A stretch of DNA of 64,000 nucleotides from Vombatus ursinus (lineage: Eukaryota > Chordata > Mammalia > Diprotodontia > Vombatidae), in assembly GCF_900497805.2 (NCBI RefSeq), contig NW_020954570.1, forward strand, positions 12,213,940 through 12,277,939. Reading direction: 5' to 3'. Positions 12,360 to 27,583 of this stretch are shown here, one piece after another; within the stretch, counting starts at the first letter, position 1, and every line of letters starts with the position of its first letter. The notes under the pieces were generated by a model. The model saw nothing but the letters and a program-made list of their open reading frames with translations. It was not told the DNA's origin and did no database searches. The position numbers and the translations under genes were made by a program.

Positions 12360-13689
12360 GTTTAAGTTTTGTATTAGAATGAAGTGAAACACTTGTAGAA
12401 GATCCAAATGTTAACAAAAGGAAATTTACTTAGGCCATAGCAGGGTGAGGATATTCAACAAAGATATTTAGCAAGTTCGTATAGTGGATTCAGCACACCG
12501 AGTTAATTAAATATCAAGGACAGATTCAATACCTTTAAAGGCATAGCCCACATGGAGGGAGGTTTGGTGTAGCAAGCTTTCTGATAGCACGGAAAACTAT
12601 GTTTGGATTTTCTTTGTGGCATCTTATACCTTCTTCGTAGTAGAAAAGTAAATGTTGCTATAATTTTACATCAATTTTTGGACAGAAGTTAAAAAAAAAA
12701 GGAACCCATTCCCTTTTGCTCCAGTGTTTGGATTTGACCCTTTAATCAGTCTTTTCAAGTTTGTTCTTATCATTTTCTGTTGATGAAAAGATTGCTCTGT
12801 CATGGGGAAAGTTGTAAGATTACTACTGAGCCATGTAGGTTTTCATAGATGAATCATCTGCTGTAACACGTGTGATTTTTCATTTTTCATTTGATTGAGT
12901 TGGCAATTTATCCAATCAACTACAGTAACTTCTGCTTTAAAACTAGGGTAAACTACTTTTAAAAAGAACAAAACTAAAATAAATAAATATTAAAAATTAA
13001 AAAAGAAGACAAAGAAGAACAAAACTGAGAAAATCCCACATGGGACGCCTTATACTTGCTCTTCTTTGGGAATTGGTGTTGGTCACATGAGTCACCCAGG
13101 AAACCTCCTGGTAGTGCTTTCCTGATGTGTCATTATGTTAATCCGTATTAACAGAAGAAACTTAGGTCAGGATAGACTAGTTTCCAGTATGAAGGATTTG
13201 ATTCAGAGTTTTTTGGGTTGTTTTTTTAAATACATACACACACACACACACACACACACAACTAGTATTCAGAATTTGTTTTTAGTTTCCAAATATTTCA
13301 CATATTCTCTTCTTTACTTTTATCAATACCTTAGAGGTATCAAATTATCTAGTGTTTTATTCAATTTAGGTTTGGTATGATTTCCAATCGTTCTAATACT
13401 AAGGGATTTCTATAAATGAAGAATATAGGGAGCTCTAATTTACAGAAAATTTGTAAGCATATTACATTTTATTATATTTTGGTCCATGTAATGTACATCT
13501 TAAGGACATAGGGCTTCATTTTCTTGAAAATAAACTTTCTTTGATTCAGTCCACTCAATATGTGTAATACAGTATCTTTCTACCTAGATTTACTTGTGTG
13601 TATGTAAAATCTGTTTTCCAACTTGCTAGTGATTGATTTTGTAGATTAGAATTTCTCTGGAAAACTTATGTTTTTCTTTGTATTTACAG
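12360..13689. other. LMNB1 intron 5 sequence without recognised elements
   Basis: A/T-rich intron with a (CA)n tract at 13229-13260. I see no exon or identifiable transposon. Confidence 0.6.
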
Positions 13690-13910
13690 TACAGAGCATG
13701 CTTGGATAGGATGCAAGAACTGGAGGATTTGCTTGTTAAAGAAAGAGACAACTCTAGACGACTGCTGTCCGATAAAGAAAGAGAAATGGCAGAAGTAAGG
13801 AATCAAATGCAGCAGCAGTTAAATGAATATGAGGAACTTCTAGATGTAAAGCTGGCCCTAGATATGGAGATCCGTGCATACAGGAAACTGTTGGAGGTTG
13901 AGGAAGAAAG
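13690..13910 (+). CDS. LMNB1: LMNB1 exon 6 (end of coil 2 of the lamin B1 rod)
   Basis: Lamin B1 is a B-type nuclear lamin, an intermediate filament protein that builds the lamina under the inner nuclear membrane. This exon starts after the acceptor tttacag and ends before a GTAGGA donor. It is 221 bp, the conserved length of the sixth exon in lamin genes. It encodes 73 codons plus two bases, beginning [19 protein letters not shown], a heptad-rich coil 2 segment, and ending in the rod-end motif [12 protein letters not shown]. The two leftover bases (AG) join the G of the next exon to make Arg. Recognition is by close match to remembered vertebrate lamin B1. One oddity: the motif normally reads KLLEGEEER and here Gly is Val (GTT). 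Exons 1-5 were not found upstream, so the gene is partial in this window. Confidence 0.97.
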
Positions 13911-16842
<2,932 letters not shown>

Positions 16843-16914
16843 TAGATCAAGGTGGGGGTGGAGGGGTTAGCTGTGATTTCATTATGGTACGGAGCTTTCA
16901 GTAATGAAGTTCCA

Positions 16915-17065
16915 TCTACTGATTCAGATCACCAACTTCTGCTCTGCCATTTATAGTCTGAAATTTCTCTGGGGCACTTGCCCAGGACCACAGAGCAAGT
17001 GTGTACCAGATACAGGTCTTGAATCTAGGTCTTCCTGATTCCAAATACCTCCATCCACAATGTTA
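16915..17065 (-). repeat. MIR-like SINE, antisense
   Basis: It contains 'cttgcccaggaccacagagc' and 'gaatctaggtcttcctgatt', the antisense MIR core order. Confidence 0.7.
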
Positions 17066-17514
17066 AATTGCCTAATGCTATTTAATATTTCTTATTATTA
17101 GAAATCCATTTTTTCTTTAAAAAAGGTAAGCATTATAAGGTCTTGGATGACATTTTTTCTTTTTTTTTCCAGTTACTTAGAGAAATTTCTAAAAATAAGT
17201 ATTTCTGTACTCGCTAATAGTGATATTTAACTCACAGGATGAGTCACTAAATTTGGATTTTCCTTTTTGTTTTGTGAATAAAAAGAACTATTTGCTTTTA
17301 CTACTACTGTAACTCAAATTTCGTTTGGGAAACCATGCCTTGTTGAAACAAATATTAAGATAATTAATTTTCTCAGTCTCTAAAACTCAAGGGCATGTCT
17401 TAAAAGTCAGATGTGATATTGCTTTGCCTGTTGGCTGTTTGTGCTTGGCATCAAAATTTTAACTGGATTTGGAATTAAACCCTGAAACATTTTTATCTTA
17501 ATACGTTCTGGAAT

Positions 17515-18245
17515 ATGTCAGTCAGTCAACAAGCATTTTTAAAATTCAAGGCACTATTTTAAGCACTAGCAATAAAAAAGACGGGCAATGCTGAGTGAAG
17601 ACTTGCATGAACTGATGCTGAGTGAAGTGAGCAGAACCAGGAGAACACTGTACACAGTAACAGCAACGTTGTGAAATGATCTACTATGAATAACTTGGTT
17701 CTTCTCAGCAATGCAAGGATCTAAGACAATTCCAAAAGACTCATAATGGAAAATGCTGTCCACATCCAGAGAAAGAACTGTGGAGTCTGAATGCGGATTG
17801 AAGCATAATATTTTCTCTCTTTTTTTTTTTCTTTCTTGTGGTTTTTCCCTTTTGTTCACATTTTTCTTTCACAACATGACTAATGTGGAAATGTATTTAG
17901 TATGATTGTACATATATAGCCTATATCAAATTGCATGCTGTCTTGGGGAAGGAGAGGGAGGGAGAGAAAATTTAGAACACAAAATCTTACAAAAGTGAAT
18001 GTTGGAAAACTAAAAATAAATTAAAAAAAAAAAGATGGGCAAAAACATTGTCCCTGCCCTCAAGGATTTAATTTTATAATGAAGACAGTATGCAAATCAG
18101 CATACATATGCATATACATACATATCATCTATATATAAATACACATATGTATACACACATACACACACATTCACACACACGGAGAGTAAATGGAAGGTAA
18201 TATCACAGTATACTATACCTCATAAATACTATCAATATACTTTTT
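17515..18245 (-). repeat. L2 3' end, antisense, split by an L1
   Basis: 'gtcaacaagcatttttaaa' and 'ttttaagcactagcaataa' at 17520-17575 are a diverged antisense L2 3' end. The copy resumes at 18043 with 'ttgtccctgccctcaagga'. The tail runs into A/T and CA repeats at 18100-18180. Confidence 0.75.
17589..18027 (+). mobile_element. 5'-truncated L1 3' end with target-site duplication
   Basis: It is the sense L1 terminal region: it contains 'gagaaagaactgtggagtct' and 'ttcacaacatgactaatgtg', then a purine-rich stretch and an A-rich tail. It is flanked by a 15-bp duplication at 17574-17588 and 18028-18042 (aaaaaagacgggcaa and aaaaaagatgggcaa, one mismatch). It inserted into the L2 above, so it is younger. 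Confidence 0.85.
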
Positions 18246-18289
18246 AGAGAAATTTTTTGCATCAGATGGAAAAAAAAAAAGGTTTTCTC

Positions 18290-18970
18290 CTTGTTCCAGG
18301 AAAGGCCTCAGGCCAGTCCTCTGGTAGTTAGGTTTGGTACTGAACAAAATGAAACATTTGTAATTGGGAGAGGGGTATCTTGTTCTTTGGAGAACTGCCC
18401 ATGGAGAGTGGAGAGTTTTTCACCACTGATTGACCTATTTATGTTCAGCTTTTATGTACCTAGTAACTAGTTTACTTATCTTCCTTTAGGCAAAGATCGC
18501 AAGGTTTTCCTGATCATGTTTAGCAAATTATCTAACCCTGGTATTGCACGGGTAGCCAGCTTTCCTAATCACATTGTCCTTGTGATTAATAAGGGGGAAG
18601 TTGAAGGGTGATAGTCTGGGCCACCTGCTAATTGACTGCCCTTAATGTCACCTCTCCCACTTGCTCCATATGAATCTGCCCAGCCACAACAGATATAAAG
18701 ATGGAGACCTGGAGCTCTATGTTCTTTGTCAGGGTATGCATCCCACCCCACACCTGTGCTGCTGCTTGTGCATGTGCCAGGACTAAAGGGCTGGTAAGCT
18801 ACCCTTCCTCACTTGTGATGTAGAGGACTCACATCTTTATCCTTTCGTGCCTGGGAAATAATGGTGGCAGCCCAGCAAAAGAACTTGGTTTGGAAACATC
18901 CAAGGGGAACACTTCCTGGGCATCAGAATACCCCTGTAACAGTGGACTTCCCTTCTTCCTCCCTTCCCCA
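18290..18970. other. Intron 8 stretch, possible decayed LTR
   Basis: It is GC-richer than its surroundings, with 'gatataaagatgg' as a possible TATA-like motif near 18690 and no coding homology. A solo LTR is possible but I cannot define ends. Confidence 0.25.
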
Positions 18971-19019
18971 CAGTGACAACTCAGAGAAGGTACTTGAGGT
19001 TTTTGACTTATTGTAGCTA

Positions 19020-19398
<379 letters not shown>

Positions 19399-19434
19399 TA
19401 ATTTAGAACAAGAGTTCTTAATCTTTTTTTGTGT

Positions 19435-19575
19435 CATAGTCCACTTTACAGTCTCAAAATAACACGTTTAACAATTAACATTTATTAAGCCCTTACTATG
19501 TGCTAAGTATTTCTGTTAAGTGCTGAGGATAGAAATAAGAAAAATAAAGGCAGTCCTGACATCAAGGAGTACAGC
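19435..19575 (-). repeat. L2 3' end, antisense
   Basis: 'catttattaagcccttacta' then 'tgtgctaagtatttctgtta' and 'agtcctgacatcaaggag' follow the antisense L2 order. Confidence 0.75.
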
Positions 19576-19917
19576 ACACAAAAGAAAGCTGAAAAGTGGG
19601 GGAAGGGGCATGAGGGTAAAGAGGAGCATGGTGGAGTTCAGTCCAGTAAGTGTAACTAATAGGAAATGAAGAGCCAGCTGGTCTGTGAACCCTCTTTTAA
19701 TGGAGGCTTTGGGAGTTCTTTCTTTGCTTCCTGGTCTTCCAAAGGGGCAGAAGGTACTGAGGGTACTCAAGAGTTGGGAATACCAAAGCTATTGAATTCT
19801 TGCAGACTAATGAGTTTACCAGAAGTATGATGATAGTGGAGTCCCAAGTCCCAACAAAAATAAAGGATTACGAAGGAAACCAATTATATTGAAATACAGT
19901 TACCAGGATATTTTTTC

Positions 19918-19933
19918 TTTTTTTTTTTGTTTT

Positions 19934-19965
<32 letters not shown>

Positions 19966-20101
19966 GGTTGGGCAATGGGGGTTAAGTGACTTGCCCAGGG
20001 TCACACAGCTAGTAAGTGTTATATGTCTGAGGCCAGATCTGAACTCAGGTCCTTCTGAATCCAGGGCTGGTACTCTATCCACTATGCCACCTAGCTGCCC
20101 C
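19918..20101 (-). mobile_element. Marsupial CORE-type tRNA SINE with perfect TSD
   Basis: It is an antisense full-length copy: T-rich tail (including (TTTTG)n) at 19918-19965, then 'gggttaagtgacttgcccag', ending 'ccacctagctgcccc'. It is flanked by an identical 15-bp duplication, ccaggatattttttc, at 19903-19917 and 20102-20116. The perfect duplication suggests a fairly recent insertion in LMNB1 intron 9. Confidence 0.92.
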
Positions 20102-20154
20102 CCAGGATATTTTTTCAAAAACAAATTCCTAGACCCCAGGTTAAGAATCCCTGC

Positions 20155-20345
20155 TTTAGAGGCAGTGTTGTATAATGAATAGGGCATTGGGTTTAGAATC
20201 AAAAAGATCTGGGTTCAAATCCCTCCTCAGACATTTATGAGTTGTGAAACCTTAGCAAGTCATTTAATTTCTCTGTGCTTCGGTTTGCGTATTGTATAAA
20301 ATAAAGGCCTCTAAGGTCCCTTCAAGCTTTAAAATCTATAATGCT
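20155..20345 (+). repeat. MIR/THER-type SINE
   Basis: It has 'gaatagggcattgggtttag', then 'gatctgggttcaaatccc' (box B) and 'gcaagtcatttaatttctct', the MIR-type core. Confidence 0.75.
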
Positions 20346-20484
20346 GTGATTTTTAATTTCATTAATACAACTGCAGTAGGATTCTCCCTTGAAAAGTTGT
20401 TGGTTCAGACATGCAAATAAATGAGCAGATAATATTATTAATTACAATTAAGCTAACAATTCAGAACCACAGCAGCTTATTCAT

Positions 20485-20715
20485 GATAGTTGGTGTTTAT
20501 ATAACACTTTATGGCTTGCAAAGTATTTAATCTCATTTAGTTCATACAGTTAACCTCTGTGAGGTCAGTATAGCAGATATTCTTTCCATTATGTAGATTA
20601 GTAAACTGGGGCAGAGAAAATACCCAAGGTTATATATAGCCAGCCAGTAACACAACTGGGATTCAGACTTAAGTTCCATGACTCTGAATTTAGTCTTCTA
20701 CACTAGAGTTGTGCA
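20485..20715 (-). repeat. MIR-like SINE, antisense
   Basis: 'atggcttgcaaagtatttaa' and 'gtagattagtaaactggggc' match the antisense 3' part and core of MIR-type copies. Confidence 0.6.
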
Positions 20716-21304
20716 GGCGCACATGCCTCACTATGGCCCAAATTATTAAAACGTGTAATTGTGAAATATTTAACAGATTTTTTAAAAATTACAATAGGAT
20801 GTGGTAAAATTTACATGGTTTTCTAAGTCAGTATGCAGCCACAGCAATCCTTATGTAAGGTTTGGTGGTCTCCGTTTCTCTTTGGGTTTGACACCATTGT
20901 TCTATGGCATCCAAAGCTTAAATTATAAAATTGTGATCACATTTTAGGAATCAGAGTAAATATATGAATGGATCCTGAATATATATAAATGAGTCTATAT
21001 ATAAAGCACATATAAATGAGTCTATTTTTGTTAATGTCTTAAAAAAGACTTACTGTAAGCTCATCTGAATTTGATTGCTTCATAATAAACATACTAAATA
21101 GGAAAGGAAAGTGAAGTAGCATCAGAATCATATTGATATTTCTCCCTCCATTCTTTTCCTCCTACCCTTGACGAACAATATTTTTAAGGCATCAGCCTTG
21201 AAATGAAACAATTACCAATGTGATGAGCCTAATTTTTAAAATTTGTGGCTCTGTGCCATATCTCTATTTTCCTTCAAGCTAAGTCTTATGTCATATATAG
21301 TAAT

Positions 21305-21695
21305 CTGGATCCAATCAGTAAACATTTATCAAGTGCCTGCTGTATGGTGGACACAGTGCTAAGTGCTGGAGATACAAAAAGAGGTAGGAAATAGTCTTTG
21401 CCCTCAAGGAGCTTACAATCTACAAGGGGGGAGACAACATGCAAACAAATATATACCAGCAAACTATATACAGGATAAATAGGAGATAATTAACAGGGGG
21501 ATGTGCTGGAATTTAAGAGGGTCAGGGAAGGCTTCCTCTACAAGATGGGATTTTTAGTTGGGACTTACAGGAAACCAGGGAGGTCAACAATCAGAGCAGA
21601 AGAGGGACAGCCAGAGAAAATGCCTGAAGCAGAAAGATTGAGTGTCTTGTTGGTGGCACAGTGAGAAGGCCAGAGTCAAAACAATGATTCCTTTT
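21305..21695 (-). repeat. L2 fragment, antisense
   Basis: It has a run of recognisable antisense L2 3' motifs: 'gtaaacatttatcaagtgcc', 'gtgctaagtgctggagatac', 'gccctcaaggagcttacaat', 'gtcagggaaggcttcctct'. Confidence 0.85.
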
Positions 21696-22114
21696 CAGAA
21701 ACTGGGGGTTTCTTAAAAAGGCAAGTTAGGAATTGTACTGAATTTCACTACAGAATGCTGAGTGGTGGTGGTGGTATTTTATCCCTTAGGAGGAAGAAGT
21801 CAGGACCTTGATCTGATTCTTTTGTGTTTGTCGGTTTTATACACAGGCATTAGGTTAGTGTTCTTTGGTGCTTCTCACTTGACTACATGCAAGTAGGGTA
21901 AGACCAAATGTAAGCATTTAAGTGTCAAGCTGGGAAACCTAGTATATATATTAATTTTTTAAAAAAATAAATAAAATAGTAAATGTAAATTAAAAAACCA
22001 TTATATCTGAGGCTGTTCTTTGTATAACAAATCTGAAGCACTAGATAACTGGATACTGAGGCAATATTCAGTAAAACAAAATGCCAGTATAGTAAGTCAT
22101 TTCATTCTTTAGAG

Positions 22115-22270
22115 TTCATAGCATCATAGATTTAGAGATGAAATTGTAGCTCCCTCATTTTACCCATGAGGATACTGAAACTTGGAGAGGTTTAGATGAT
22201 TTGTTCAAGGTATCACAGGTAGTAAATTGTAGAACTGCAATTTAAACCTGGTCCCTCTGACTCCAAATAT
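22115..22270 (-). repeat. MIR-like SINE, antisense
   Basis: 'catcatagatttagagatga' is followed by a MIR-type antisense core with 'atgaggatactgaaacttgg'. Confidence 0.65.
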
Positions 22271-22684
22271 CTTATTCTGGCCTTCCTACCATGGATATTG
22301 AGAAAACCACATATTAACATTTTCTATGTTTTATTGTATTTATATGTTGTTAAATATTTCCCATTTACATTTTAATCTGGTTCCTACTGGGTCTTTGATA
22401 CTTCTGCTTAGTTCTTTTTAACTGGACTCAAATTAAAATGAGAAATTATTCCACAGAAAGTCCTGATCATCTTCATTCCAAGCAACTACCTGTGATTTGG
22501 GCCAGACATATTTATAATAGTCAATAATCTATCAACAGCACTGATGAAACATCTGTGTTCAGTCAGTGTGCATAAACTATGAATATATAATAAAATATGT
22601 ATATACAATGTATATGCATATATGTATATGCATGTATACATAAATATGTGTACATATATATTTATGTACAGTCCTAATCTTCTG

Positions 22685-23290
22685 AATTCCAGGTCTGCAG
22701 ACCAGTTGTCTGTTGGGCATATCCGTCTGCCTTAATGTATCAGAGACATCTCAAAATCAGCATATTAGAAACAGAATTCATTATTTCCCCTTTCAACCCC
22801 CTAAATCCATCCCTTTTCCAAACTTGCCTATTTATGTTGATAGCACTATGATCCTTCTAGTCACCTAGGCTAGCTCATCTTTGACTCTTCTTTTTCCATC
22901 AGCTCTCATACCCAATCACTTGCCATTGTTTCTACCTTTACAATATCTTTTGCATCCATCTCCTTTTCTCTTCTCATTCAGCTTCTACCATAGTTCAGAG
23001 ACTCTTGACTGGAATATTGTAGTAGCCTTATAATTTATCTCATTTTCCATCTCTTCCATTCTTCAATCTCTCTCTAAAAGTTGCCAAATTAACATTGTTA
23101 AAATACAGATTTTAACTATGTCACTGTACTACTCAAAAATTTCATTTTGTTTAGAATAAAATTTAAATTTAAGATGTAAAAATCCTCAGCTTAGTATTTA
23201 AAGCCCTTTACAAATCTACCTAGAAAATTTTTAGCTTAAACGTGATGTGCGCTTCTCCTGTCTTCTCCCCAGTAAATGAAATCGTGAAAT
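22685..23290 (+). repeat. L2 LINE fragment
   Basis: Its segments match, in the same order, the L2 at 47.5-48.3 kb: 'gacatctcaaaatcagcata', 'tagtcacctaggctagctca', 'ccaatcacttgccattgttt', 'tatttaaagccctttacaaa'. It is strongly decayed. Confidence 0.8.
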
Positions 23291-23822
23291 AATTCATAAT
23301 TAACAATTTAGGACCAAGGACATTTTTAATAATAGCTACTATTTATCTTATTTATCAAAATTACCATGGTGTTTTTCCCCCAAAATTTTAAGTAACAAAT
23401 AAAATGGGGATTCCATATACATAGCAGAACAGCAGAAAAAGATTATACATGAAACTGCAAGTTTCCAATTTGTATAGCTTGCTTTTTTTATATATTTAAA
23501 TGTTACTGCTATGCCTCCTTTTTTCCTACTTCCTATTTTCTATTATTTTCCTTGAGATTCTTGGCCTTTTTTCTATTCAGGTTAATTTCATTATTATTTT
23601 GTTTGGGTCTATAAAATAATCCTTGGAATGATTGGTATAGTATTGAATAAGCAAATTAATTTAGATATTATTTGTCATTGTTACTGCATTGGCATGAGTA
23701 GTTAATATTTCTTCAGTTACTTAGGTCTGTATTTTTGTAAGTTGCATTTTGTAGTTGCATTCATATAGTTGCTGTATGTGTCTTGGTATCCATCTAAGTA
23801 ATTTATACATTCTGTAGTTATT

Positions 23823-24332
23823 TTGATTGGAATTTTTTTTTATCTCTTCCTGCTGTTTTTTGGAGGTTTTAATACTGATTTATGTGTGTTTATTTTATAT
23901 CCTTCAACTTTACTAAGAGTATTGTTTCACTTAATTTTGCTTGCCTTTCTGAAAGATAGAATAATAAAGATAACCTTCATTATAAATATAGAACAGTGTA
24001 TGAAACTGAGAAATGTATACTTACCAAAGTCTATTGGCAGGGAGGTAATCCAACCTACTGTCAACACTGAAGAGGGCTTTTCTGTTAATAGTGAACTCTT
24101 TGAGATATTCCTGGTTGTGGATGGCATTGTAAGTTATTACATCAAGCTCCAGAATTCTCCAGGAGAGATCTGTAATTACTCGAAGAAGTTTATTCTAACC
24201 ATCACACAGACCAAGAGGATGAAGAATGTTTACTGCCCAAATTACAACATTCATTTCTATAATTACTCCAAGAACTTGTTCTTTAGTGTCTGTGATGGGC
24301 AGTGCGGATGGATAAATTGCACCCAGAGTTAA
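23823..24332 (+). other. Unassigned 169-codon open frame in LMNB1 intron 9
   Basis: This is the longest non-L1 open frame in the window. The first 60 residues are hydrophobic and A/T-driven. From about residue 60 on the composition is more protein-like (NTEEGFSVNSELFEIFLVVDG, trimmed here to NTEEGFSVNSELFEIF). I recognise no domain. The same DNA also has an open frame of 94 codons on the - strand (24195-24479). It most likely belongs to a decayed repeat, as it sits in an intron with no promoter or splice evidence. No function is assigned. Confidence 0.3.
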
Positions 24333-24479
24333 ACAGGAAGAGGAGAATGGGCTGCATTGACTTTTCAAAATTGCAAAATTCCTTGAATGATCCCAAGCTT
24401 TATTTTCAAAAGTCCATCTTTTTAATTCTAGTAATTCTATCAATGTTGCTTCTATATGGTAGCATGACATAGGATACAA

Positions 24480-25330
24480 AAATTTTTGAAAATTTAAAAC
24501 TGAATATTACTCAGAGTTTAATGGAAAGGTACATAGTGTGAGCAGGCTGCAACATTCAACCAGTAAACAACCTCAAAGAAGAGAAGTAAAAGTCATCAGG
24601 ATTCCTTTCAGTAGGGAAGGAATGACATGATGTGAGATGATGCACAATGTTAGATAATATACTATGAGACCCTTTGATATAAACTTGTTTGCCTTCTGTT
24701 GCGCTGTAGGCACAACCTTGTTTTTATAAACAAAATATCTTTTTGTACCAAGTCAGCATCTGCCTATGGCGATTAAAAATACTTACAGCTAATAAATTTC
24801 TTAATGTCAAATAACAAGTCTCTTTTGTGTTAAGATTCAAATTTACCACAATTATCCTGATAGGAGAGCACCCTCAGACCATTGTTCTTATTTCCTTCAA
24901 GACAGATTTTGATTTAAATTATATCCAGATTTATAATTGCAAATGATAACATTTTAATTTCTAAGGCCCAGTACTCTTAGTACTTCAAAAGAAAAAAGAT
25001 TATTATCTGTAAATTCATGTATTTCCTGAAACGTGTGGTGACAGTTCCTAATTCCTTCATAAAATCTTTTCCTCTGCTTCCTTAAAGAGCTGGATGAATT
25101 ACCAATCCCCTGCCTCTTTTACCTTTCTTTGAGACTTATTAGATAAAGAGCTGCCCCATTCTAGCTCCTAGGAGTTTCAAGCTACATATACTAGGAAATA
25201 GATATAGAGTTTTACAAACAGTTTAAAATCACACCTGGTATCAGGTTAGCCCAAAGTGTGCTAGGCTAAAATATTATTAGATTCTAAGTTGAATGGCTGC
25301 TTTTGGCCCAGGTAAAGAAGAGACCTAAAG
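24480..25330. other. Intron 9 stretch without recognised features
   Basis: A/T-rich, with no gene, named repeat or strong palindrome noticed. Confidence 0.5.
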
Positions 25331-25340
25331 AATTTATTGT

Positions 25341-25469
25341 AGGCAGCTAGGTGGCGCAGTGTCAGGAGGACCTGACTTCAAATCTGACCTCAGACCAAAC
25401 ACTTGACACTTATTAGCTGTGTGACCCTGGGCAAGTCATTCAACCCCAATTGCCTTAAAAAAAAAAAAT
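25341..25469 (+). mobile_element. Marsupial CORE-type tRNA SINE
   Basis: Sense copy from 'ggcagctaggtggcgcagtg', with a short internal gap, through 'gggcaagtcattcaacccca' to an A tail. It is flanked by atttattgt (25332-25340) and atctattgt (about 25468-25476), a near-perfect duplication. Confidence 0.9.
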
Positions 25470-25619
25470 CTATTGTTATACTGGCAGGGTGTGGCCAGTT
25501 TCCCCAGAGCTTTCACTGAGTGAGTTGAATTAAATAAGTGAATTATTGAACAGCATAAGGAAACATTAAGATTTTTGTGTAATAACCACAGATCACAATA
25601 ACCAATATTACCATATAAC

Positions 25620-26640
25620 CCCAAAGAATTAAAGAACAGTTAACAATATTTCTAATAACAATTATAAAAGTTAGGTACTTTTCCCAACACATTATAAATC
25701 ACATAACTGGGATAATAATGGACTTTTATTAAGGGGATTTGTTCTGTGAAGTTTGGATTCAGTCAAAAGGCTACACTTGAGGACCTAGAGGGACCCATGT
25801 AGCCTAGAGGCAGCAGTTTCCCACTCCAGGTCTAGATCTTTATCAGTTAAAGCTGCCGCTAGAGCTCCATCCAAAGGAAAAAAAAAACAACTTGGTGTTT
25901 TAACAGAGAGAGATCCCTTCTCTGATTCCCCTTCCCAAAGTGTAAACTCCTGGGTCTCACCCGCTTTTTCAGTTCTCCTTTCCGAGCAAATACAGACCAT
26001 ATCCCATATCCTAGAGACAAAGACAAAACAGACAAAAACATACAGCAATCGAAGTTGAGAATAAAAACTGCTTGCTCCAGAGAGCTTTCTACCCTGCTTT
26101 TCTACTTTCCTGTTTGCCTCCTGCTTCTGCTCAGAGCAGATTCCCCCCCCCCCCCAAATCACATCCTACATTTAACATACATAATTCCCCTGACACACTT
26201 CTGCCTGAAAACTCCAAGAGGCCTTCTTCTTGGGCAGAATTTTAACCTAGTTTGCTCTCCAAGATTCATAGTTTTTATACTTGGTATTCTCACAATTTGC
26301 CTGTTTCATCTTATTGAAACCTTTACTTGCAAGAAATTTCAGGCCACACCTGTTTATTAGTTCTTTAAAATTAATGAGGATTGGAATGGCCAGGCTTCTG
26401 ATCCCAAAGTGGATCCCAGAATTTCCCAGGTGGCTCCCCACATCTCTGTCAGCACCCCAAACACTCGATATAAAATAGGACTTCTTTTCAAAACCCTCTT
26501 CAGCAGAGGCTTTCATTTGCACACACTCTGTCCTCATAAACCTGGAGTCCAGAGAACTCCATGCAGGTAAGAGTGAAAATTAGAGAGCTGCAGCATAAAA
26601 ACAAGTAGACACAAAACATATAAAGTTACCCAGATAAAAT
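25620..26640 (-). mobile_element. Possible LTR-related fossil
   Basis: On the - strand a hexamer aataaa (near 25728) lies in a segment followed by T/G-rich sequence, and a GC-richer stretch precedes it, as in the R-U5 part of an LTR. No second LTR or coding domain could be tied to it and the ends are not defined. Confidence 0.3.
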
Positions 26641-26799
26641 TTAATTACTGGTAAAAGGGAGAGTCAGATCACAGCCAGAGTCCTAACAAAGAACTCTTCT
26701 CGTGAAGAACTTTCCATGTGGACCCCAGGCATATAGGGGAGTTTTTGTTAAGAATCTAGAGTTCCAAGACTTTGGTCCCTTCATGGACAGCCATGACTG

Positions 26800-27360
26800 G
26801 CAATTTGAAAGGGTTCAAGAGACGTAATTTCTGGGTAATGTAATAATTTTATTAACAAGGACAGCACGTTTATTAATAAAAGGCTGGTCATTTAGCTATC
26901 TCTCTTAAACCAAAGACAGTCATGGTGGCAGGCTCAAACTTTATATGCCTTTAGAAGAGTGTTAACCAGGGTTGGAAATCAACCCTGATTGGTTAACAAT
27001 TAATGAGAGAAAGAATATTGCAGTGAGGGTCTGAGAGTGACATATCATCCTTGGACGAGAGACTATCTCTATACCCAGCCTTAGGCAGTCTCTTCAAACA
27101 GTTTATGCCCCACCCAAGCCTGAGCAGAACACAATGGCTGTTCCACTTGAGTGGATTAACAAGAAAGTTAATCCAATCTCATTAACACCTATGTCTTTCA
27201 AGAGACTGAAGTTTTTAAGACCAGGACTTTAGTTACTAATAATTATTTCTCTCACACCCAAGGGAAACAACCTAAAGTAAATCATGTTGTTAGAAAATTG
27301 AAATCAATTCTTAGCTTACCAGTACATCATTATTATGCATCTTCTCACATCACAGTCTTT
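26800..27360 (-). mobile_element. Probable solo LTR of an endogenous retrovirus-like element
   Basis: On the - strand, in order: 'aaccaatcagg' (CCAAT-type), 'ggcatataaagttt' (TATA-type, near 26945), 'ttattaataaacgtgctgtc' (polyadenylation signal) and a short U5-like end near 26805. This order and spacing are those of an LTR promoter/poly(A) unit. No internal region is attached. It lies in LMNB1 intron 9, opposite to the gene. Family, exact ends and age are not determined. Confidence 0.5.
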
Positions 27361-27583
27361 CCCTACTGAAAGGAACCTTAAAGACCAATCTATATCTCAT
27401 TAAGAATTCTATCTATTACTATCCAATAAATGGTTATCTAGTCTTATGAGATCATGGCATCACTCTCCTAGAAGGTCCTGGAACAGAAGATGAATGACCA
27501 CTTGTCAGGTGTCTTGGATCGACTCATTAATTTAAAAGCCATACTTAGTTCCATTTAGGAGAGATAATGATGGATTTAAATTT

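Noticed and set aside
19900-20202. 100-codon open frames on both strands
   Set aside because: They are made by the CORE-type SINE at 19918-20101.
25785-26162. 125-codon - strand open frame
   Set aside because: No homology seen, and it sits in the possible LTR-related stretch with a poly-C run.
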